From: Sphingomonas psychrolutea
Lineage (GTDB): Bacteria; Pseudomonadota; Alphaproteobacteria; Sphingomonadales; Sphingomonadaceae
Assembly (NCBI RefSeq): GCF_014636175.1
Contig: NZ_BMDW01000012.1
Location: 41,762 to 105,761 of the forward strand
Direction of reading: 5' to 3'
Length of the DNA: 64,000 bases
Shown here: positions 8,126-16,521 of the stretch, piece by piece
How the letters are laid out: every line of letters starts with the position of its first letter
How positions within the stretch are numbered: the stretch's first letter is position 1
The notes under the pieces: model-generated
Database searches by the model: none
Told to the model about the DNA's origin: nothing
The model's input: only the letters and a program-made list of their open reading frames with translations
Position numbers and translations under genes: made by a program

Positions 8126-9133
8126 TCACCATTCGACGCCGATCTTGCCGAAATGCCCGGCGCTGGCTTCGAACGCGAACGCATCGCCAAGCGCCTCCAG
8201 CCCAAAGCGCCGGTCGATCACCGGCAGGATCCCGGTCGCATCGAGCGCGCGGACGAAGTCCTGCTGTTCGGCGCGACTGCCGACGATCAAGCCCTGCAAC
8301 CGCGCCTGTTTGACCATCAGCGCCGCGGTCGGGACATTGCCCGCGCCCCCGGTCAGCACGCCGATCAGCGAGATATGCCCGCCGACGCACACCGCGTCGA
8401 TCGACTGGGTGAGCGTACCCGGCCCGCCAACCTCAACGACATGATCGACCCCGCGCCCGCCAGTCCAGTCGGCGATCTTGCGGCCCCAATTTTCCTCCGC
8501 GCGATAGTTGAGTGTGAAATCGGCCCCGAGCCCGCGCGCGCGCGCGAGCTTTTCGTCCGAGGACGAGGTGATCGCAACGGTCGCGCCCATCGCCTTGGCG
8601 ATTTGCAGCGCCCAGATCGACACGCCGCCCGTGCCGAGCAGCAACACGCGGTCGCCGGCCTTGAGCTTGCCATCGACCACCAGCGCCCGCCACGCGGTCA
8701 GCCCGGCGGTGGTGATCGCCGCCGCCTGTACTGCGTCATAGCCGCGCGGGGCGTGGGTGAAGGCGGTCTCCGGCAGCACGACATACTCCTGCGCGAAGCC
8801 GTCAATGCCGTCGCCCGGCGTACGCTTGAAATCGCCGACGCGCGGTGGGCCGTCCTGCCAATCGGGGAAGAAGCACGACACGACCAGATCGCCGACCGCG
8901 AATTCGGTGACACCGGCACCCACAGCTTCGACCAGGCCCGCGCCATCGGCGAGCGGGACGCGCGGGTAGGTTGTCGGCATCCGCCCAGTGACGACGCCGA
9001 GATCGTGGAAATTGAGCGTGCTGCCGTGCAGCGCGACGCGCAGCGCGCCCGCACCGGGCTGGCCGGGATCGGCGCGATCCTCAAGCCGAAGCTGGTCGAG
9101 GCCGTTCGGCGATTGCAGCACCATGGCACGCAT
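8126..9133 (-). CDS. NAD(P)-dependent alcohol dehydrogenase / quinone oxidoreductase-like (MDR family)
   Basis: A 335-residue medium-chain dehydrogenase/reductase. The N-terminal GroES-like half begins MRAMVLQSPNGLDQLRL. The Rossmann motif LLLGTGGVSIWALQIAKAMG binds the nucleotide, and the ITSSSDEKLARARGLGAD strand suggests NADP preference. The catalytic-zinc ligands of true alcohol dehydrogenases are absent: the equivalent region reads HGSTLNFHDLGVVTG. It therefore belongs to the zinc-independent quinone-oxidoreductase side. ATG at 9133 follows AGGAG at ideal spacing. It converges on the TetR gene with a 12-base gap. Substrate unknown. Confidence 0.9.
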   Translation of the reverse strand: MRAMVLQSPNGLDQLRLEDRADPGQPGAGALRVALHGSTLNFHDLGVVTGRMPTTYPRVPLADGAGLVEAVGAGVTEFAVGDLVVSCFFPDWQDGPPRVGDFKRTPGDGIDGFAQEYVVLPETAFTHAPRGYDAVQAAAITTAGLTAWRALVVDGKLKAGDRVLLLGTGGVSIWALQIAKAMGATVAITSSSDEKLARARGLGADFTLNYRAEENWGRKIADWTGGRGVDHVVEVGGPGTLTQSIDAVCVGGHISLIGVLTGGAGNVPTAALMVKQARLQGLIVGSRAEQQDFVRALDATGILPVIDRRFGLEALGDAFAFEASAGHFGKIGVEW

Positions 9134-9266
9134 GAGAAGTCTCCTTGGGAAAGCGATGAAACGCGAGAGCGCCACTAAGTCTCCCGCACGAAGACAGCAG
9201 AAAGAGGCGAGCGGCAATTGGAACTTGGCCATCGACAAGCGCCGGGCCGGGCGCGATGGGGGCGGG

Positions 9267-10022
9267 ATGACGCTCGCCACCCTCGCCCTTCCCCTCGCCG
9301 CCGGCATCCTCGGTGGCGCAATGAACGCGCTCGCTGGCGGCGGGACCTTTGCGACTCTACCCGCGCTGATCGCGCTCGGGCTGCCCGCCAACACCGCCAA
9401 CGCTACCTCCAACGTCGCGCTGCTTCCGGGTGCGGCGACGAGTGCCTGGGCGTTTCGCGAGGAATTGGGTCCGGTCGGCGGGGTCGGCTTGCGCTTGCTC
9501 AGCGCCATCACCTTCGTCGGCGGACTGGCCGGGAGCTTGCTCCTTGCAGCGACGCCGACGCACGTGTTCGATCTGGTAATCCCGTGGCTGCTATTGTTCG
9601 CCCTTGTCGTCATCGCGTTCGGCAAACGCGCGGCAGACGCGTTGCAGCAGCGCGTCGCGATCGGCACGCGCACGCTAATCGTCGCGCAAGGGTGCCTCGG
9701 TATCTATGGCGGCTATTTCGGCGGCGGGGTCGGGTTGATGACGACGGCGGTGTACGGCCTGCTCGCCGGGGTCAGCCCCCGCGCGCTGTTCGCGCCGCGT
9801 ACCTTGATGCTCGCGATCGCCAATCTTGCCGCCGCGATCGTGTTCATCGCGGTCGGGCTGGTCCGCTGGGCCGCCTGCCTGCCGATGCTGGCGGGCGCGA
9901 TTGTCGGTGGCTGGGCCGGCGCGCATCTCGGCAAGCGACTATCGCCCGGATTGGTGCGCGGCTGGACCTTGCTGGTGACGGCGGTGACGACGGCTGTGTT
10001 CTTCTGGCGTGCCTATTTCTGA
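9267..10022 (+). CDS. Sulfite exporter TauE/SafE family membrane protein
   Basis: A 251-residue, all-helical inner-membrane protein with two repeats of the TauE fold. The first opens MTLATLALPLAAGILGGAMN with NALAGGGTFATLPALIALG; the second contains GIYGGYFGGGVGLMTTAVYG. Family members move sulfite, sulfoacetate or other small organosulfur anions. It converges on an operon encoding a sulfite-oxidase-like enzyme (stop codons 8 bases apart), which makes a sulfur-anion substrate attractive (inference). The ATG at 9267 was chosen for hydrophobic continuity; about 90 upstream in-frame codons overlap the opposite gene and look non-coding. Confidence 0.88.
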   Translation: MTLATLALPLAAGILGGAMNALAGGGTFATLPALIALGLPANTANATSNVALLPGAATSAWAFREELGPVGGVGLRLLSAITFVGGLAGSLLLAATPTHVFDLVIPWLLLFALVVIAFGKRAADALQQRVAIGTRTLIVAQGCLGIYGGYFGGGVGLMTTAVYGLLAGVSPRALFAPRTLMLAIANLAAAIVFIAVGLVRWAACLPMLAGAIVGGWAGAHLGKRLSPGLVRGWTLLVTAVTTAVFFWRAYF

Positions 10023-10029
10023 TTGGGCC

Positions 10030-10344
10030 CTATTTCTGATTAGGAAGCGCGAGAAGGGCCGCGATGATCTTCGCATCGTCTTTCTCGTCGATGCTCGCTT
10101 TATAGGCACCGCGCATCTTGGTCACTTCGGCCTGCCATTGCTCGGGCTTGAGCTTGGGCTGCGAGAGAATCATTTCGGGCGAATGGCACGCGGCGCAATT
10201 GACGCTCAATATCTCGGCCGGGAGCGTCGCGGTCTCGACCGGGAGCGTGATGCTTTGCGATGTGAGCGTAATTTGCTTGGGGGCCTCCGCCGCCGGATGG
10301 CACGCGGCGAGCAGGACGAAAGCGGCGAGCGATAGCGCCTTCAT
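10030..10344 (-). CDS. Lipoprotein c-type cytochrome, sulfite dehydrogenase electron acceptor (SorB-like)
   Basis: 104 residues. The N terminus is a lipoprotein signal (lipobox LLAAC, Cys15), and one heme-attachment motif NCAACH lies at 49-54. Met58 or Met76 could be the distal heme ligand. It is anchored on the periplasmic side of a membrane. ATGA overlap with the upstream sulfite-oxidase gene shows translational coupling and suggests it takes electrons from that molybdoenzyme, as SorB does from SorA. Its 3' end contains one copy of a 13-base duplication shared with the convergent TauE gene. Confidence 0.85.
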   Translation of the reverse strand: MKALSLAAFVLLAACHPAAEAPKQITLTSQSITLPVETATLPAEILSVNCAACHSPEMILSQPKLKPEQWQAEVTKMRGAYKASIDEKDDAKIIAALLALPNQK

Positions 10345-11501
10345 GCGACCGTGACCTTCGCCGTTTCGATGCTGTTGCGCATATAGCCGCCTGGGTTCCA
10401 GACCGGATCGGGCCATTGCGTTTCGCCTTTGGCGTTGGTCGTGCGCACCGCGACGACATGCTCCCCAGCCGGCAAGGTCGCCGCCCAGCGGCGGAAGCTA
10501 TAGGTGCCGTGATCGGGGCCAAGCTGCGCGGCGTGCCAGCTCTTGCCCGCATCGATCGACCAATCGACCTTGGCGACGCCCGCATCGCCGCCCAGCGCCA
10601 CGCCGCGTACGGCTTTCGCGTCGGCGCGGGTGAAGAAGGCACGCGGGATCATCCGCCCGATCGGCACGGTCGGGAAATCTTTCGACCCCGGCACGACGCT
10701 CGCGCGCGGCGCGGCCGGGATGCGATATGCCTTCTCCATCCAATAGCCGGTGTCGGGCGCGCGCAGCACGTCGATCGTGTCGAGCGCCTTGACCCAATAG
10801 GTCGAGAACCAGCCCGGCACGATCAGCCGCAGCGGAAAGCCGTTGAGCAACGGCAATTGCACCCCGTTCATCCCGTAGGCGACGATCGTGTCCTCGGCCA
10901 TCGCACGGTCGAGGTTGAGCGCCTTGGCGAAATCGGGGGCCGCGCCCGGCGGGTTGTCGAGTCCGGAGAAGCGCACTTGCGCCGCGCCCGGCGCGACGCC
11001 GGCGCGATCCAGAAGGTCGCGCAGCCGCACGCCGGTCCACAGCGCATTGCCCATCGCGCCATTGCCCCATTGCGCGCCGGGCACGCGCGGCCCGAACAGA
11101 CCCCGCGAATTGCCTGAACATTGATTGACCGCCGCGATCTCCACGTGCGGCAGCGCCTGAATGTCCGCAAGCGACAACGACAGCGTCCGCTTCACCGCGC
11201 CACCGACTTGCAAGCGGAACGCAGCGACATCGACCGACAGCGGAATGTCGTCATAATGCCAGCGCACGAAGAAGCGGTCATTGGGGGTAAACGGCGAATC
11301 GCTCAGCGCGCCGTCAAACGCGTCGATCGGCGTTTCCAGCAACGGCGCGCGCGTGCGCTGCAGGATCATGCCGCGCTTGTCGGGGAAAGCGTCGGTCAGC
11401 GCGGGGCCGACCGTTTTGGCAAGCTGCGCCCATAGCGGTGTGCTCGCCAGCGCGCCTGCGCCGATCGCCAGCGCGGTGCGGCGGTCGACGCGCTTAATCA
11501 T
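10341..11501 (-). CDS. Sulfite oxidase family molybdopterin protein (SorA-like)
   Basis: A 386-residue periplasmic molybdoenzyme. It has a Tat signal with twin Arg (KRVDRRTALAIGAGALA), a molybdopterin domain with the Mo-ligating Cys128 in NQCSGNSRGLF, and the GWFSTYWVKAL segment of the sulfite-oxidase fold. A C-terminal dimerisation domain contains VDWSIDAGKSWHAAQLG. The family oxidises sulfite to sulfate. The start at 11501 is the first Met in front of the Tat motif. It overlaps the upstream flavin-reductase gene by 8 bases and the downstream cytochrome gene by 4, forming a tight three-gene unit. Confidence 0.9.
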   Translation of the reverse strand: MIKRVDRRTALAIGAGALASTPLWAQLAKTVGPALTDAFPDKRGMILQRTRAPLLETPIDAFDGALSDSPFTPNDRFFVRWHYDDIPLSVDVAAFRLQVGGAVKRTLSLSLADIQALPHVEIAAVNQCSGNSRGLFGPRVPGAQWGNGAMGNALWTGVRLRDLLDRAGVAPGAAQVRFSGLDNPPGAAPDFAKALNLDRAMAEDTIVAYGMNGVQLPLLNGFPLRLIVPGWFSTYWVKALDTIDVLRAPDTGYWMEKAYRIPAAPRASVVPGSKDFPTVPIGRMIPRAFFTRADAKAVRGVALGGDAGVAKVDWSIDAGKSWHAAQLGPDHGTYSFRRWAATLPAGEHVVAVRTTNAKGETQWPDPVWNPGGYMRNSIETAKVTVA

Positions 11502-12084
11502 GCGGGATCGCCAGCGGGGCAAAGCGCGCGACTTGCTGTCCGACCATCTGCAATTGCGCAACAACCGCGGGATCATTCGCCCCGCCCGCGTCATCGAACT
11601 TGGTCACTTGCGAATTGACCGCCGCCGCAAACGGCGTCGGCCACCCGCGCAGCGCGTGAACGATCGAGCGCAACGCCGCGATCGTGCTGCCGGTCGCTTG
11701 CCAGCCATAGGCCGTCGCGATCAACCCCACGGGCATATCCGCCAGATACGGGCGGTTTTCATCACGCGCGGTTTCCTCAAGCAAGTCGAGCGCATTCTTG
11801 ACCACGCCCGAAATGCTGCCGTGATAGCCCGGCGAGGCGATGATCAGTGCCGAGGCCTGCCGCACGGTATCGACGAAATCGCGCTCATCGTCGGTGCGCG
11901 TCGTCGCCTTGGGATCGTAAAGCGGGAGGCGCGCCATATCGGCGCCACCGAACATCCGCGTGCGAAACCCCTCGCGCCCCGCCGCATCGAGCGCGATCGC
12001 CAGCGCGCGCTCAGTCGAGGACACGCCGCCGATCGTCCCGCCGATACCAACGACAAGCGGGAGAAGAGCAGGAGAATCGACCAT
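11494..12084 (-). CDS. NADPH-dependent FMN reductase / flavodoxin-like oxidoreductase
   Basis: 196 residues of the SsuE/ArsH-like flavodoxin fold. The phosphate-binding loop is GIGGTIGGVSSTERAL, followed by the SPGYHGSISGVVKNALDLL motif that covers the flavin. Such enzymes supply reduced FMN or reduce quinones. It is first in the operon with the sulfite-oxidase-like and cytochrome genes; a link to sulfur metabolism (as SsuE has with sulfonate monooxygenase) is possible but no monooxygenase is nearby. ATG at 12084 lacks a strong ribosome-binding site. Confidence 0.86.
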   Translation of the reverse strand: MVDSPALLPLVVGIGGTIGGVSSTERALAIALDAAGREGFRTRMFGGADMARLPLYDPKATTRTDDERDFVDTVRQASALIIASPGYHGSISGVVKNALDLLEETARDENRPYLADMPVGLIATAYGWQATGSTIAALRSIVHALRGWPTPFAAAVNSQVTKFDDAGGANDPAVVAQLQMVGQQVARFAPLAIPHD

Positions 12085-12252
12085 CGCGCGGACTTTCGGA
12101 TCAAGGATGGCACGGCGGCCGGATGCGCGAGCGATAGCCGGGGCGGCCGCGCGGCTCAATCGCCAAGTCGCGCCCGACCTCGGTCTGCACCGCCTGTCCA
12201 CTCGCATCGCGCCGATCCGACTGCTACAGACGGTGTGATGCGTAGCCCGACC

Positions 12253-12281
12253 TTGCACTGCCTGTTCTATCCAGATAATAC
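12253..12281 (+). promoter_or_regulatory. Sigma-70-type promoter for the PBP1A gene
   Basis: TTGCAC, a 17-base spacer, and TAATAC. The predicted RNA start is about 20 bases before the ATG at 12309, leaving a short leader. Confidence 0.55.
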
Positions 12282-12308
12282 ACCTGCTCGCGGCAACGGA
12301 TCTTCCTA

Positions 12309-14453
12309 ATGCGCTCTTTTCCCTTCGGTCCGACCGGCGGCGCTCCTTCCGAGCGCGATGACGATGACGCGCTGGAATTGACCGGCGGCATGCCCCCGCC
12401 GCCGCGGCAGGACGATAACCCCGCGCGCGATGATGATTACGGCGTGTACACGACCAATTTGCCGGTGGTGCAGCGCCCCAGCCGCTGGCGGTGGGTGCCG
12501 CGCGGGGTTGCGGCGGCAATCGTGCTGTTCGTGGTCGCGGTCGGCTGGCTCGCGGTCACCGCGCCGCTGTCGAAATCGCTCCAGCCGCCAACGCCTCCGA
12601 GCATCACTTTGCTCGCCGATGACGGGACGCCGATCGCGCGGCGCGGTGCGATCCTCGATCCGCCCGTCGATGCCGCGAAATTGCCCAAGACCGTCACCAA
12701 CGCATTTCTGGCGATCGAGGATCGCCGCTTCCGCTCGCATTGGGGGATCGACCCGCGCGGCATCGCGCGCGCCTTCTTCCACAACATGACGTCGAAGGGG
12801 CGCGATCAGGGCGGCAGCACGATCACCCAGCAATTGGCCAAGAATGCCTTCCTCGATTCGGACCGCACCGCCGCGCGGAAGATCCGCGAAGTGATGATCG
12901 CCTTTTGGCTCGAGGCGTGGCTGAGCAAGGATCAGATCCTGTCGCGCTATCTGTCGAACGTCTATTTCGGCGACAATGTGTATGGGCTGCGCGCCGCCGC
13001 GCGACATTATTTCGGGCGCACGCCGGAAAATCTGTCGATCGCGCAAGCGGCGATGCTGGCGGGGCTGGTGAAGGCACCGTCGAAACTTGCCCCGACGGTC
13101 AATCTGCAAGGCGCACGCGACCGGGCGAAGCTCGTGGTCGCGGCGATGGTTGCCGCGGGGTTCCTCGACAAGGCCGACGCCGCCGCCGTCCGCCCGGCGC
13201 GGATCGTGCGCGACCGGACACAAATTCTGCCCAATGGCACCTATTTTGCGGATTGGGTCCTGCCCGAAGCGCGCGATCAGGCCGGCGAGATCGTGACCGA
13301 GACGACGGTCCAGACGACCCTCGACCGCCGCTTGCAAAAGGCGGCCGAACGCGCGGTCAAACGGGCAGGTCTGCGCGACGCGCAAATCGCGCTGGTGGCG
13401 ATGCGGCCCGACGGGCGTGTGGTGGCGATGGTCGGTGGCAAATCCTATGCCGACAGCCCGTTCAACCGCGCGACGCAAGCGCAACGGCAGCCGGGCTCGG
13501 CGTTCAAGCTGTTCGTCTATCTCGCCGCGATGCGCCACGGCATGACGCCCGATTCGGCGATCGACGACGAACCGATCACCATCGCGAAATGGTCGCCCAA
13601 AAATAGCGACGGGCGCTATTTGGGGCCGATCAGTTTGCGGCAAGCGTTCGCGCGCTCGTCCAACGTCGCGGCGGCCCGCATTACGCAGCAAGTAGGTGTC
13701 GCCAGCGTGATCCAGGCGGCGCGCGATCTCGGCGTTTCGACCCCGATCCCCAATGAAGCGACGATTGCGCTGGGCACGTCGAGCATGTCGCTGCTCGAGC
13801 TGACGGCAGCCTATGCCTCGGTCGCGGCGGAACACTATCCGGTGCGCCCGCGCGGGCTCGAAGGCGAACCGGAGCGCGGCGTGTTGGCCACGTTGACCGA
13901 TCGCAGCCGTGCGCTGTCGGGCGACCTGCACGATCACATGCTCGATCTGCTCTCCGCCTCGGCCGAGACTGGCACGGGCCGCGCGGCGGCACTGTCCGTG
14001 CCGACCTATGGCAAGACCGGCACGACGCAGGACAATCGCGATGCACTGTTCATCGGCTTCGCGAACGGTCTCGTCTGCGGCGTGTGGGTCGGCAATGACG
14101 ACAACACGCCGAATGCCGGGTTATCGGGCGGCGGCATCCCGGCGCGGGTGTGGCGCGATTTCATGCAAAGCGCATTGGGCGTAGGGCCAGCGGTCGCGCC
14201 CGAACCCGAACCCGAAACGGTCGATCCGGATGCGGGCAACGGCATTGACGAAACGCTCGAAAATTTCCTCGACCCCGCCAACATCCCCGATGTTGAGGGC
14301 GAAATTCCCGGTGTCGGCCGGGTCCGGCTACGGGGTGGTGAATTGGATTTCCAGCCCAACCGCCCCGGCGACCCCGACCGTGGACCGCGTCCTCGCCGCG
14401 ATCGAAGCGACGAGCGGGCACCGCCGCCGCGCGATCCATTTGGCGAGCAGTGA
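12309..14453 (+). CDS. Penicillin-binding protein 1A family (bifunctional transglycosylase/transpeptidase)
   Basis: A 714-residue class A PBP that polymerises and cross-links peptidoglycan. It has an acidic cytoplasmic tail and one membrane anchor near residues 68-90. The GT51 domain carries EDRRFRSHWGIDPRG (catalytic Glu) and QGGSTITQQLAKN. The transpeptidase domain has the SxxK motif SAFK (Ser397, Lys400), SSN and YGKTGTTQDNRDALF. The C-terminal 80 residues are Pro/Glu/Asp/Arg rich and probably disordered. All active-site motifs are intact. A good promoter lies directly upstream, divergent from the flavin-reductase operon. Confidence 0.94.
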   Translation: MRSFPFGPTGGAPSERDDDDALELTGGMPPPPRQDDNPARDDDYGVYTTNLPVVQRPSRWRWVPRGVAAAIVLFVVAVGWLAVTAPLSKSLQPPTPPSITLLADDGTPIARRGAILDPPVDAAKLPKTVTNAFLAIEDRRFRSHWGIDPRGIARAFFHNMTSKGRDQGGSTITQQLAKNAFLDSDRTAARKIREVMIAFWLEAWLSKDQILSRYLSNVYFGDNVYGLRAAARHYFGRTPENLSIAQAAMLAGLVKAPSKLAPTVNLQGARDRAKLVVAAMVAAGFLDKADAAAVRPARIVRDRTQILPNGTYFADWVLPEARDQAGEIVTETTVQTTLDRRLQKAAERAVKRAGLRDAQIALVAMRPDGRVVAMVGGKSYADSPFNRATQAQRQPGSAFKLFVYLAAMRHGMTPDSAIDDEPITIAKWSPKNSDGRYLGPISLRQAFARSSNVAAARITQQVGVASVIQAARDLGVSTPIPNEATIALGTSSMSLLELTAAYASVAAEHYPVRPRGLEGEPERGVLATLTDRSRALSGDLHDHMLDLLSASAETGTGRAAALSVPTYGKTGTTQDNRDALFIGFANGLVCGVWVGNDDNTPNAGLSGGGIPARVWRDFMQSALGVGPAVAPEPEPETVDPDAGNGIDETLENFLDPANIPDVEGEIPGVGRVRLRGGELDFQPNRPGDPDRGPRPRRDRSDERAPPPRDPFGEQ

Positions 14454-14498
14454 CGCTCGCGAGTTGACGCCGCCAACGCAGCGCCGCAAGGCCATGCC

Positions 14499-15515
14499 AT
14501 GCGCTTTTTCTCCGACAACGCCGCCCCTGTCCACCCGGCCGTGCTGGCCGCGCTGGGCGATGCCAATGTGCTCGACACCGCCTATGACGGCGATGGCTGG
14601 AGCCAGCAGCTCGACGCGCGTTTCTCCGAGCTGTTCGAAGCGCCGGTGCGCGCCTTGTGGGTTCCCTCGGGCACGGCGGCGAATTGCCTCGCGCTCGCCG
14701 CGATGTGCCCGCCGCATGGCGCGATCGTGTGTCACCGCGACGCGCATATCCAGAATGACGAAGGCGGTGCGCCCGAATTCTACACGCATGGTGCCAAATT
14801 ACTGCTGGCCGAAGGAATCGGCGCGAAGCTGACGCCGGACACGATTGCGGCGGTGCTCGACGCAACGCGCAACGACGTCCACCAAGTCCAGCCGCACGCC
14901 ATTTCGATCACCAATGCGACCGAATATGGGCTGGTCTATACCCCCAATGACGTCGCCGCGATCGGGCATCTGGCAAAGGAGCGCGGCCTTGGCCTGCACA
15001 TGGACGGCGCGCGCTTCGCCAATGCCGTGGCGCATCTCGGCTGTGCTCCTGCCGATGTAACGTGGCGCGCGGGCGTCGATGCGCTCAGCTTCGGCTTCGT
15101 CAAAAATGGCGGGATGAGCGCCGAGGCGCTGATCTTCTTCAAACCCGAATTGGCCGCCGCGACGCTTTATCGCCGCAAGCGCGCCGGACTGCTGCTGTCC
15201 AAGGGGCGCTACCTCGCAGCACAATTGCTGGCGTTGCTCGAAGGCGATTTGTGGCTTGATCTCGGGCGCAATGCCAATGCCGGGGCGGCCTTGCTGGCGA
15301 AAGCGGCAGGGACTCGGCTGGTCAACCCGGTCGAAGCGAACGAGGTGTTCCTGCGCGTGACCGCCGCCGAGGCCGAAAAGCTGCGCGCGCTGGGCTTCGA
15401 CTTCTACGATTGGGGTCCGGGCGAAGCACGGCTGGTCATTTCGTGGAACCAGTCGCCCGAGGATATTCGGCCACTCGCCGACGCCATCGCCGACCTTCCG
15501 CCCCGTTCGTGCTGA
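14499..15515 (+). CDS. Low-specificity L-threonine aldolase / beta-eliminating lyase family
   Basis: A 338-residue PLP enzyme of fold type I that cleaves threonine or allo-threonine to glycine and acetaldehyde. The signature HMDGARFANAVAHLG and Lys202 (FGFVKNGG), which forms the aldimine, are clear; VPSGTAANCLAL holds the phosphate-binding loop. The protein ends PRSC inside a family A repeat arm (15501-15529), which supplies the stop codon, so the last few residues are repeat-derived. It starts 45 bases after the PBP1A gene, and a preceding ATG at 14494 is out of frame. Confidence 0.92.
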   Translation: MRFFSDNAAPVHPAVLAALGDANVLDTAYDGDGWSQQLDARFSELFEAPVRALWVPSGTAANCLALAAMCPPHGAIVCHRDAHIQNDEGGAPEFYTHGAKLLLAEGIGAKLTPDTIAAVLDATRNDVHQVQPHAISITNATEYGLVYTPNDVAAIGHLAKERGLGLHMDGARFANAVAHLGCAPADVTWRAGVDALSFGFVKNGGMSAEALIFFKPELAAATLYRRKRAGLLLSKGRYLAAQLLALLEGDLWLDLGRNANAGAALLAKAAGTRLVNPVEANEVFLRVTAAEAEKLRALGFDFYDWGPGEARLVISWNQSPEDIRPLADAIADLPPRSC

Positions 15516-15594
15516 GCCTGTCGAAGCACCCTCGGCCACGACCGGCACGCCCGCTATTGGCGCCGGCCCTTCGACAAGCTCAGGGCGAACGGGG
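15501..15594. repeat. Inverted pair of palindromic repeats, family A
   Basis: Left arm 15501-15529 (GCTGAGCCTGTCGAAGCAC) and right arm 15567-15594 (CCCTTCGACAAGCTCAGGGC) are inverted copies 66 bases apart. The left arm contains the stop codon of the threonine aldolase gene. The right arm ends 9 bases before the GTG start of the transporter gene. Confidence 0.85.
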
Positions 15595-15603
15595 GGTCCG
15601 GCA

Positions 15604-16521
15604 GTGACTCCTCCCCCTCCACCCAATTCGAGCAGGCTGGCCATTCTCATCCCGTTCGGGATCGTCACGCTGATCTGGGGATCAACGTGGCTCGTGATCC
15701 GGCATCAATTGGGCGTGGTGCCGCCAACCTGGTCGGTCACCTACCGCTTCATGGTCGCCGGCACCGCGATGCTCGGCTATGCGCTGATCCGGCGCGAAAA
15801 AATCATGCTCGATGCGCGCGGCTGGGCCTTTGCTGCGGTGACGGGGCTGTGCCAGTTCTGCCTCAACTTCAACTTCGTCTATCGCGCTGAGGGCTATGTC
15901 ACCTCCGGGCTGGTCGCGGTGGTGTTCGCGCTGCTGCTGCTGCCCAATGCGGTGTTCGCGCGGATGTTCCTGGGGCAGAAGCTCGGGCGCCAACTGATCA
16001 TCGGCATGGGCGTGGCGATGGCGGGCGTCATCCTGTTGTTCGTGCGCGAGGCGCGCGTCGATCCGCACGGGCCGACGCAAGTGTTGCTCGGCATCGGCTT
16101 CACGCTGCTCGCGATCCTGTCGGCGTCGATCGCCAATGTCATGCAAGCCACGCCGACCGCGCGCGCCTACCCGATGGCCGCGATGCTCGGCGTGGCGATG
16201 CTGATCGGCGCGGCGCTTGATGCAACGATCGCCTGGACGATCAGCGGCCCGCCGGTGTTCGACACCTCGCCCGGCTATATCGCGGGGGTGCTGTATCTCG
16301 GCATCTTCGCCTCGGCGCTGGCCTTCCCGCTTTACTACGGCGTGCTGCGCGTGATCGGCCCGGCCAAGGCGGCCTATTCGAGCGTGCTGGTGCCGGTGAT
16401 TGCGATGCTGCTGTCGACGCTTTTCGAGGGCTATGTCTGGACGTGGCTGGCGGCGGGCGGCGCGGCGCTGGTACTCGGCGGGCTGGTCATCGCGCTGAGA
16501 GCTCGCAGGCCAGCGCGATAA
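15604..16521 (+). CDS. DMT/EamA family transporter
   Basis: 305 residues with about ten hydrophobic segments in two EamA repeats. The first begins LAILIPFGIVTLIWGSTWLV; the second contains VLYLGIFASALAFPLYYGVL. Such proteins export metabolites or amino acids across the inner membrane. The substrate is unknown, although the gene follows a threonine aldolase. The start is a GTG at 15604, just after a repeat arm. Its 3' end overlaps the convergent epimerase gene by 91 bases. Confidence 0.88.
   Translation: MTPPPPPNSSRLAILIPFGIVTLIWGSTWLVIRHQLGVVPPTWSVTYRFMVAGTAMLGYALIRREKIMLDARGWAFAAVTGLCQFCLNFNFVYRAEGYVTSGLVAVVFALLLLPNAVFARMFLGQKLGRQLIIGMGVAMAGVILLFVREARVDPHGPTQVLLGIGFTLLAILSASIANVMQATPTARAYPMAAMLGVAMLIGAALDATIAWTISGPPVFDTSPGYIAGVLYLGIFASALAFPLYYGVLRVIGPAKAAYSSVLVPVIAMLLSTLFEGYVWTWLAAGGAALVLGGLVIALRARRPAR

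Noticed and set aside
7478..9133. tetR and the alcohol-dehydrogenase-like gene as a regulatory pair
   Set aside because: They converge rather than share a promoter region; the TetR is better placed to control the divergent aldo/keto reductase.
12306..13937. Long open frame of 543 codons antisense to the PBP1A gene
   Set aside because: It is opposite a clear class A PBP with all motifs, has Arg/His-rich composition typical of high-GC antisense frames, and matches no family.
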